Assembly: GCA_023105745.1 (NCBI GenBank)
Contig: JALGQZ010000001.1
Coordinates: 60,055,937-60,119,936 of the forward strand
Reading direction: 5' to 3'
Source: Austropuccinia psidii
Lineage: Eukaryota; Basidiomycota; Pucciniomycetes; Pucciniales; Sphaerophragmiaceae
Length of the DNA: 64,000 bases
Position 1 is the first letter of the stretch. Every line of letters begins with the position of its first letter. The notes beneath the pieces were generated by a model, which saw only the letters and a program-made list of their open reading frames with translations, was not told where the DNA came from and made no database searches. Below, one piece after another: positions 56,754 through 64,000 of this stretch. The translations under genes were made by a program, and so were the position numbers.

Positions 56754-57921
56754 AATTTGGTTGATAATTCTTATGAATTTGTTCCACATGTGCAATTATC
56801 TCATCCTTCCATTTCTGCCTTTCACTGTAACTTCTATCCAAGTGTGTGGTCAAAAGATTGGTATTATCAACCATCTCTAAAACATGATTTTTTAATATGT
56901 TAATTTGGTAATCAATGTTTAAAATGGAACAATCTTCTTTTTCATCATTTTGAACTTGATATCTGCTCTCAATTCTGTCACAAGGATTTTACATTAATTC
57001 AAGTCTGGCAGTTGTTAATTTATTCCAATAAGTAGAGATTGTGTCATTCTTTTTCAACTAATTGATATCTGATGTTTTTTTATTTAATTTTGCATCAAAT
57101 TTACCAATTCCTACATCAATACTAGATTTAACAAATTTTATTTCATCTATTATTTGCATGGAAAAGTTCTGTTCATCGTTTCCTGCTATTGTTCTGTGAA
57201 TTCCATAAGATTTCTGGCCATATTGAAAACACTGTCCATTGCTGAAGGTTCCAATTTGGGGATCATGTACCCTTGTAGGTAAGGTCTGTGTAAATTGGCT
57301 TTGCCTTTGCCCTTGCCGTTATGGTTCTTGGGACCTTTCTGCTTCTTATGAGGCTCTTTGGGCTTGTCTTTGGACATTTCTGGAGCTGGGAGATGCCACT
57401 TGGCCTTCGTTCTCCAAAGCTGAGGTCATTTCCAACTCCTTCTTCTGGTCTATGGATAAAATACTTTGGTTCTTCAATTAATTATTTATCTTTTTAACCT
57501 TGTCTTTGCAAGACAATGGGCGCCACCCTCCTAAGAATGCCATGGTCTTCTCCTGATCAATCAAGCTCTTGATGTGTACATAGGAGTTCATGGCCCCTTG
57601 CCAAAGGCTTGGCATATTTCCCACTCCTCTGTCTTGGCTTCTCTGTACCTGCTTTTGTACTGGGACTGATGTATTCCTATGGCTGCTACTTGAAAATGGT
57701 TCAGCCCTCAAAATATTGCACTGAATCAGTTCAGGCTCAGAGTTCACACCAAAGCTTGTAGGAACAGACCTTGTGGAATGGGGGGCAACTCTGGCATCCT
57801 CCAGACAATTCTTTCTTGAGTAAGACTTGCCAGATCTGGCCCTTGTCTTGCCTCTTCCTTGTCCAGATCCATCTGGTTGGACTGAATAGTTGCTCCCATT
57901 TCTGGTATGCACCATTTTCAT
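56754..57921 (-). pseudogene. gag: Gag of element H, N-terminal and coiled-coil part
   Basis: Starts at MKMVHTRNGSNYSVQ (57921) and stays open to 57478. A one-base deletion near 57595 switches it from the gag frame into the overlapping +1 frame, whose sequence (GGWRPL near 57515) then appears in it. The true gag frame can be followed further as QRQAQRAS..., with VHDPQIGTFSNG near 57255, and a decayed coiled-coil region down to 56754, where the solo LTR interrupts it. Confidence 0.8.
57186..57377 (-). CDS. Overlapping +1 ORF of element H, C-terminal part
   Basis: 63 codons: a Lys-rich patch (KKQKGPKNHNGKGKGKANL), then GYMIPKLEPSAMDSVFNMAR and a stop. It is one base ahead of the gag frame and corresponds to the ends of 2518-3218 in A and 36058-36485 in G. 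Upstream parts of this frame lie at 57900-57480 (MDLDKEEARQGPDL near 57870, GGWRPL near 57515), broken by stops. Confidence 0.55.
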   Translation of the reverse strand: MSKDKPKEPHKKQKGPKNHNGKGKGKANLHRPYLQGYMIPKLEPSAMDSVFNMARNLMEFTEQ

Positions 57922-58124
57922 GTTGATTTAACAGAAAATACAAGATAAAGACAGAAAGCACACACCTTTTGGTGGTTGTTTGGCTTTTTCTGCTCTAAAT
58001 AAAGTGCCTCTTTTGGCAATTTGCCCTTCAATGCTCCTTCATATTCTGCTTCTGAAGATTCTGGATTGGTAATATATCTCTTACTGAGCTTATTATCAGC
58101 TGCACTATACTTGATTAAAGACAC
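57918..58124 (-). CDS. Leader ORF of element H
   Basis: 68 codons, MSLIKYSAADNKLSKRYI..., beginning just after an acceptor-like TATATCTAG. It contains a candidate donor AAAAG|GTGTGT (near 57966) about 45 bases before the gag ATG (57921), the same arrangement as in A, D and G, although the codon phase is off by one here. Similar DNKL sequence occurs in the A leader. Function unknown. Confidence 0.45.
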   Translation of the reverse strand: MSLIKYSAADNKLSKRYITNPESSEAEYEGALKGKLPKEALYLEQKKPNNHQKVCAFCLYLVFSVKST

Positions 58125-58493
58125 TAGATATAGAAATTGATAAAAGAAAAATCATTATTTTTATACTTTTAAAATATTTTCAAGATTTTTTATAAGTTTT
58201 TGATTTGTTAATATTGAAAAAATGATTCTTTTTAAGGAAAAAAATGGAAATTTAATATTTTGATTCAAAATCAATTCAGAGTAACTAAAAGAATAATTTC
58301 ATAAGTCTTTTGATGTGAAAAATCTGCTTGTAAAAACAGTATAAAATTAGACCAAATTCCTCAATGAAAATTTTAAAGAAAATTTCAAAAATTAAAATAA
58401 ATTTAACTTCAAATTTAAAGGAAAAAATTATTAAACTAATATATTTTATAGCTTAGAAATATATCAATTAAGGGTGCAAGGTTCAAAAAACAT

Positions 58494-58506
58494 GGCCAGG
58501 CCCCCA
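58494..58506 (-). promoter_or_regulatory. Primer-binding site of element H
   Basis: TGGGGGCCTGGCC on the minus strand, two bases after the 5' LTR; identical to that of element A although the LTRs differ. Confidence 0.65.
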
Positions 58507-58508
58507 AA

Positions 58509-60415
58509 TGTAAGATGTTCCTCTGAAATTTTTGATAATATTACTATTAATCAACAATACTATGACTGTTCTTATGAAATATGATAATAGAAATTATTAT
58601 AGCCACAACTTAAATAATTAATTGATTAATTATTTCTTTTACTTGTTATAAACTACTAGTGACTATAGCAATAAGCAGTAATTGTCTACAAGAATCAATT
58701 ACAAGAAGTATTGAAAGGATAAAACTTCTCTATTGAAATGATAAAATTAGTTTTATGTATAATTATCTTTTACAAGAATAATTATAAATATAATTCTTGA
58801 ATAAAAAAAATACTCAAGAAAATCTTTAATAATCAATATTAAATCACTCACTAATATTCAATGAAGCTTGGAAAAAATGTGGTAGAGATATTTGGTAGAT
58901 AAACTGTGGATTTATGGGATCAAAATTGATTTATGGCATTATTAAAAAAATATATAGTTGATTTCTTTCATTTCACGTCTTTCTTGATTGATTCTTAAAA
59001 AATAAAACACTTTAAAAAAGGTCAACTAATACTTATTTTTTGGTAACAATTATATAATTGGATAAGAAGATGATTTTGAAAAACACCATGAGGGGGCCTC
59101 TTTTAAGTCAAAGACAGGTCGCAGAGTGTGCCATGAATCAAGCTGAGAATCCAGTGAGTTGGAAAACAATAATTGTTTGGAATTATTGATTGTATCATTT
59201 GTTGTCACATAAGATTATCGCAATTACTTAATTAATGCTTTTATGTGACTACCAACCCATTTATGGTTAATAAAAAAAGGAGTAACAACTGTAAATATTG
59301 TTTAATTTCAAAATGAACATTAATTTCTCAAATTTAACAATTTTATTGGAAATTTAATCACAGGTTGTATTTTCTGTGAATTTTCAAAGACTCAGTATTT
59401 CACGTGGAATCATCAAAAATGAACTGTAAGTAAAACCTTTCATTTTACTTATGAGACCATAGTTCTTTTTGGTTTGTTTATGAGTAATACCATTCTCCAT
59501 TGGTCCTGAAAGTTTCTGAAAGTTTCATTTAGAATTCTACTTTCAATTAATTTTTGAAGTTTTTACCTCATTTCTATGTAAAATTTCAAATATCACAGTA
59601 TGGCAGGTTCCTATGAAGTAAATAAATATATACTAGACCAAAAAGTGTTTGAATTACTCTTTTAAGGCTTATCCTTGGAAAATAATTAAGAATTGACATG
59701 GTTAAAGGAGTCTAATTTTCCCTTTACCTCCCTGTCATGTCAAAATTGTAGCTTATTTGCAATTTCCTCATGATTTAATGAGATTTTAACTTGGTAACTA
59801 GTTTCCCAAAAGGTTTCAGTATACTAATTGGGCCAATATTAGCAATCAATCCAAGGCTTACAGCTATCCACACATCAGAGGCCTCAGAAGGTAGGCACCC
59901 TGGCTCTCTTTGATGTCTTTTGTCCCCCTTAGCTATTTTTATGTTAAAAACAGAAATTCTGGCTTAAAGACTGATATCCACTATGGGTGTATCAAAGCTG
60001 TATGTAAGAATAACATAATATTAATTTCCACAAAAATGCATAAAACCATTCTTAGTGTATATGAAACATGGGATTTCTCACATTCCCGTTATTTTGGTGT
60101 GAAATTGAGAAAAACAAGAATTTTCACAATTCTTTTTTGTGGGTTTAAAGTATTTTCCATATTACCACCTCATAGAGTTAATTTAAGCTTATTCACTTCA
60201 TGGAGCTACCCTAGGTGAATTTTTGTGTAAAGTCCAAATCTGGCCTTAAAATCCATGGACTTACTTACTTACCAAGAAGTTATTCATCTTTTTCTGAAGT
60301 CACAAATGATGAATTTTGAATATATGCATGAACTATGGGTTATGCATAGTTCAAAGTTTATTTTAAATATGATTGTGGCCTATTTGGGTATGTAAAATAT
60401 ATCTCAAGGCTCACA
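58509..60415 (-). repeat. 5' LTR of element H
   Basis: 1907 bp on the minus strand, TGTGAGCCTTGAG...CTTACA. Same family as the solo LTRs at 28424 and 39338. Right flank GTTTT (60416-60420) is the target duplication. Confidence 0.92.
59910..60218 (+). CDS. Antisense ORF in element H 5' LTR
   Basis: 102 codons from ATG, antisense to the LTR and homologous over its full length to 28926-28618: NRNSGLKTDIHYGC, WDFSHSRYFGVKLRKTRIFT, FSILPP and the final WSYPR are shared. No frameshift separates the two. No domain recognised; expression not shown. Confidence 0.3.
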   Translation: MMSFVPLSYFYVKNRNSGLKTDIHYGCIKAVCKNNIILISTKMHKTILSVYETWDFSHSRYFGVKLRKTRIFTILFCGFKVFSILPPHRVNLSLFTSWSYPR

Positions 60416-60900
60416 GTTTTCACTTTCAATTAATAAATTGATGAGCTCAAATGTATCTTTTTAGATTTTGAATAGTCTTACATATGTGCCATCTGCATTA
60501 TACTTACCTGCCTTGTCCCCTTTCATCAACAATATTGTGTCCCAAGGAGTATGGCTAAGGGATGCTTTGAGGTAATTTAATTTCTTTTGTGTGATTTGGT
60601 GCATTGAATCTAATATTTAATATTAAAAGGACTGGAGAAGTTTGAGATTCTCTATTGGGGTTTCTTCATCCAGTAGGAATGCTAATACTTGCTTTTGATG
60701 AGTCTTGAGTTCTGATTCTAAAGATTTGATAAATTAATACATTTGTGGAGGTTATTCTAAATGTGAATATTTAAGAGGTGTGACTGAATTTCAGATGATA
60801 ATAGTATTTTCTACAAAGAGAGAACCAACTGGAGCCTCACAATTGAGAAACTTGAATACCAAAAGTACTCAAAGCTGCTATTCTTAGCATGTCAGTGAAC
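60416..60900 (-). pseudogene. Decayed reading frame interrupted by element H
   Basis: One minus-strand frame reads about 150 codons with some seven stops and includes LKTHQKQVLAFLLDEETP, LNYLKASLSHTPWDTILLMK and GDKAGKYNADGTYVRLFKI. At 60416 it ends in ESEN (using the GTTTT duplication) and continues without shift at 47349 as PLQYMKRLFLG and GSTQEKRGPS. I do not recognise the family. It is the target into which H inserted, probably another dead repeat and possibly a host pseudogene. Confidence 0.45.
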
Positions 60901-61594
60901 TAATTTTGAATGTTTCTCAATCAGCTCAAGAAAACTAATTCTTGATGAGAAAAATGAATAAATGTGAATAGCTTATAAAATTATTCAAGCTATTTTTTGT
61001 AAGAAATTGAACTCAAGAAGTAATTTGATAAGATATTTATTAGTTTAGTTTGTTCTTATATTGGCATTTAAAATTCTGGGATGACCACAGGATAAAAATA
61101 TTTCTGGGTCACCCAATAATGGTACCAGTTCAATTGTGACATCCAAAGGGAAGCTACCCCCAAAGACCTCTTTGGTTTTGTTTATAAATAAATTGAGCTT
61201 TTCTGCTATGAACTAATATAATGAAATAATCTTTTGCAAATAGTTTCCAGATAGGATTAATGATACAATCATTTTTTCAATATAACAAGGCTATATGATT
61301 TGGAAGAACTCATAAGCAGAAGGTGATGTAGTATTGGTTTAATCTATGAAGAAGTAACTGATGAATGAAACTGAATAGATAGAAGGAATTTTAAATAAAA
61401 TTGGCTCTTACCAGCTGTGTGATCTTGTATTTTCAAGGTTTTATAAGCTCAGATATTTCAAATTTCAAATAATGTTTCATGGCTTTAAGGTAAATAAGCT
61501 GAAATCAGCCAGGGTGTTTGTGAGGAATGCACAACTCATATTACCAAAGATAATTCAAGAAAAACAAATATTTTTATAATTTCTTCAGGGCTTT
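60901..61594 (+). other. No recognised feature
   Basis: AT-rich sequence with no convincing frame, LTR terminus or repeat seen. Confidence 0.4.
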
Positions 61595-63305
61595 ATCAAG
61601 GGTGTGGGTGTGAAGATTTGATTATAAATCAAGTAATTTTCCTGTCCTCAAAAGCTATATAAGCTAAAGTTATTCCAAAAAAATAATATGTTTAAGAGAA
61701 AGAATTCAAATATTATTTCTATAAGATCTTTTAGTATGAAAAATAATATTCTAAAGTTTTTTTCCTTTACCAAAAATAAACATTTATTCAAAAAATACCC
61801 ATGTGAGATATTCATGGCTACAAAATAAATTTCTTCAAGAGAAATTTCAATTTGAATCAATTGAGAGAAAACTGCAGGGAATTGATAGGAGAGAATATTC
61901 CCTAAAATCAATATCAAATAGAAACAATTCCAAGAAGTCATAAGAGTGAATTTGGAAACAAAGTCTCAAAGCTTAACATAATAAAAGCTGCTTTAATTCA
62001 CAATTGGGGTAGATCAAGGGCAAAAGGCTTATAAATACTTGCAAACTATTACTATGATGATTTTTAAATTTGGATACAATGCTCAATATGATTCAAAAAT
62101 GGTGTTGGAATCTTTTATTCATTTTTTAACAATGTTTAAACTGATTACAAAAGTACAATATTATAAGATGAAGAGGAAAGAGGGGCAAAGAAGACATCAT
62201 TTTATAGCCATCATTTTTTTCCTGAGAAAGTAGGATTTTTTTGCATCATTTGCGAGAAATGTACTTGAAACAGAAATGCCATTTATGGCATCATTGAACA
62301 CTGTTTTGGAGCCAAAAAGGCTGATTTTAGGAATTTTAGTTCTGTAAGCCAGCCATTACTATATTAATAGTTTTTTTAAGCTTCCAAGACATGTCAGAGA
62401 GTGTGTAGAATCTTATTAAACACATAAAGCAATTTCTCTGAGCTTTGTTTTGATTTAAGACTTATTGGACCCTCTTGGAAACAGTTAAACCTACTGTGGT
62501 TGATTTCAAAACCTTATTTTCAATAGATTCACAGACCCTGTTATTCAATTCCAGGACAAAATTAATGACATTCTGCATAAATTCTGAAATCTCATACTTG
62601 TCAGAGAGGAATTTGGCAGAGTCTGGCACCCTTGCAGCAAGGATTTTTTCCCCGAAAAATTGAATTTTTCCTATTTTTTTGGCCTTTAATTCCTCATCAT
62701 CTATTATGCTTAAATTTTTACACATCAACTGTAACTATTACTTCCTAAGATGTAAATTTAAGTTCACTTATGTAATAAATGCATACATTTTGACATTTCA
62801 GCTGAAAATACTTCATTTCCTCATGACTTCTAAGCTACAAACCGTACCTCAATTTTAACACAGAGGTCTATGGTTAACACCACATAGGATGTGGATCAAA
62901 TTAATTTTTTGAGTATTTTATTATTTTTGTACAGAAGATACTAACATCCTCATTTAATATTATGCAGATTTCAGTTATAAAAGTTTAACTCCTAAGTGAC
63001 ACCACCTAAACTTTCATGAGCAATCTAATAGTGAGAAAAAATTCCATATACCTATTTATGGGAATAAACTCCATAATAGTTTACATTAAATTTTTTCTGA
63101 AAAGATTGTTTTTACTTCATTTTTGCAAGTAAAAATACCCTTTTACCTTTTCCTGTCAAATTCCATATTTATATGAGTTTATCATTAAAGTTTTATCATA
63201 AAATCCAATTTTATATCTTAAAATAATTATTTTTTCTTTTCATTATAGCTTTCATTCAATTCTTTTCAGTCTTCTGGGTATATTAAAACACCTCTAAGGC
63301 TCACA
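61595..63305 (-). repeat. Diverged G-type LTR, reverse
   Basis: Minus strand starts TGTGAGCCTTAGAGG at 63305 and matches the G LTR with many substitutions down to about 61595 (AGGACAGGAAAA near 61650). Flanks GGGGT (right) and GGGCT (left) may be a decayed target duplication. It contains an open frame (62728-62462, minus, 88 codons) homologous to 32891-33115. Probably a solo LTR. Confidence 0.75.
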
Positions 63306-64000
63306 GGGGTACTTTTTTGAAAATTAAGGAGGCAACTTATAGGGAACAAATTTATCAACAATGCTGGTTGCTCTGGTGAAATTATGATTTCATCACAAAG
63401 AAAACTCTGAAATATCTTTTGAAATGACTTTTTCCTGTATTTTTTCTTTACAAACTGATAATTTTGAAGATGCAAAATTAGTGACACATTGAAATTTAAA
63501 TTTCAACTTTCAGTAAGTATTACAGCAATGTGAACATGCTTCATTTTGAGATTTGAAGATTTGAAATCGATTACATCAAAAAACTGTATATTTCTTACAG
63601 GCCTAAATCCATATATTACCAATGATAGTAGAGACTCCGAATTTACTGGATAAAATGACACACACATATTTTAAAATTCAGATCATAACATGATGGGTGC
63701 AAATCATGACAAATTGGTAGCTACAAGAATATTCTTGTTTAACTTTGGTAAGAAAAGAGAATTTGTTGTTGAAGTGTTCCGGAATTGAATATCTTAGGAA
63801 CTTAATTGACCCTAGTTTCAAATAAGCATTGATACTTATGGCTAATTCTTCTATTCAAATTTGAGTTCTCTCTGGAATATTTTCCAAATTTTTACCAGAA
63901 CATCTTTTGCAAGATTTTTTTAACATAGAACATCAGCTACTCAACCTGATTAGTTTTTTGACAGGGGTAAAGGAATATTGTATTTTTAAAGATTCTCATG
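63306..64000 (+). other. No recognised feature at the right edge
   Basis: AT-rich sequence. A 73-codon minus-strand open frame (63487-63266) with DEIIISPEQPALLINLFP runs into the LTR terminus, so it may be part of an older interrupted frame. No family recognised. Confidence 0.35.

Larger units (their letters stand above)
47355..60415 (-). mobile_element. Element H, decayed Ty3/gypsy chromovirus on the minus strand
   Basis: 5' LTR at 60415-58509, primer-binding site at 58506, then gag to chromodomain leftward, polypurine tract at 50606-50594 and a 3' LTR from 50593. Target duplication GTTTT at 60416-60420 and 47350-47354. The 3' LTR lacks its last 150-160 bp, and a plus-strand E-type LTR fragment (47364-48844) lies in its place. 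A solo F-type LTR interrupts gag. Confidence 0.85.

Noticed and set aside
1..64000. CRISPR arrays, bacterial operons, tRNA or rRNA genes
   Set aside because: No regularly spaced short repeats, no cloverleaf-like sequence and no rRNA motifs were seen; all recurring sequence is LTR-related.

Overview
The window is eukaryotic, AT-rich and consists almost entirely of nested LTR retrotransposons of the Ty3/gypsy (Metaviridae) chromovirus type. No host gene, tRNA, rRNA or CRISPR array was found. The Gag and Pol reading frames have the look I know from rust fungi (Pucciniales). Austropuccinia psidii is my best guess, from recognition only and not from a search.

Two related LTR groups make up the window. 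One group (elements A, B, D and several solo LTRs, here 'A-type' and 'F-type') has LTRs running TGTCAG...CTGACA. The other ('E/H-type' and 'G-type') has LTRs running TGTGAG or TGTCAG...CTTACA. A third, unrelated chromovirus (element C) is present only as its 3' end.

Layout. 1-15962 is element B, entered from the left edge, with near-intact element A (126-9807, duplication AGAGA) inserted in its gag. B sits in the integrase of element C (15963 to about 18670). 19085-19441 plus 30974-31305 is one old reverse F-type LTR, split by element D (19442-30973, duplication GGTGG). A solo E-type LTR (28424-30327, duplication TCCCA) sits in D's 3' LTR. Element G (32200-45429, duplication AAAGA) carries a reverse solo A-type LTR in its 5' LTR (33558-34952, duplication CCCTT) and a solo E-type LTR in its reverse transcriptase (39338-41244, duplication TAAGG). 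Element H lies on the minus strand (about 47355-60415, duplication GTTTT) with a solo F-type LTR in its gag (55247-56748, duplication AGCTG) and a scrambled left LTR. A reverse G-type LTR occupies about 61595-63305. Removing each insertion restores the interrupted LTR or reading frame, which is the main support for the map.

Each complete element reads LTR, primer-binding site TGGGG(G)C, leader, gag, protease, reverse transcriptase, RNase H, integrase, chromodomain, polypurine tract, LTR. Element A is closest to functional: four single-site lesions and about 2% LTR divergence. The others are full of stops and frameshifts.

The most unusual signal is a second open frame, one base ahead of gag, overlapping the first 230-240 gag codons. 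It is preceded by a separate leader ORF and candidate splice sites, and it recurs in A, D, G and H. The second is a transcribed LTR hairpin whose stem changes by compensating substitutions between families. Both are candidates for undescribed biology in rust retrotransposons.
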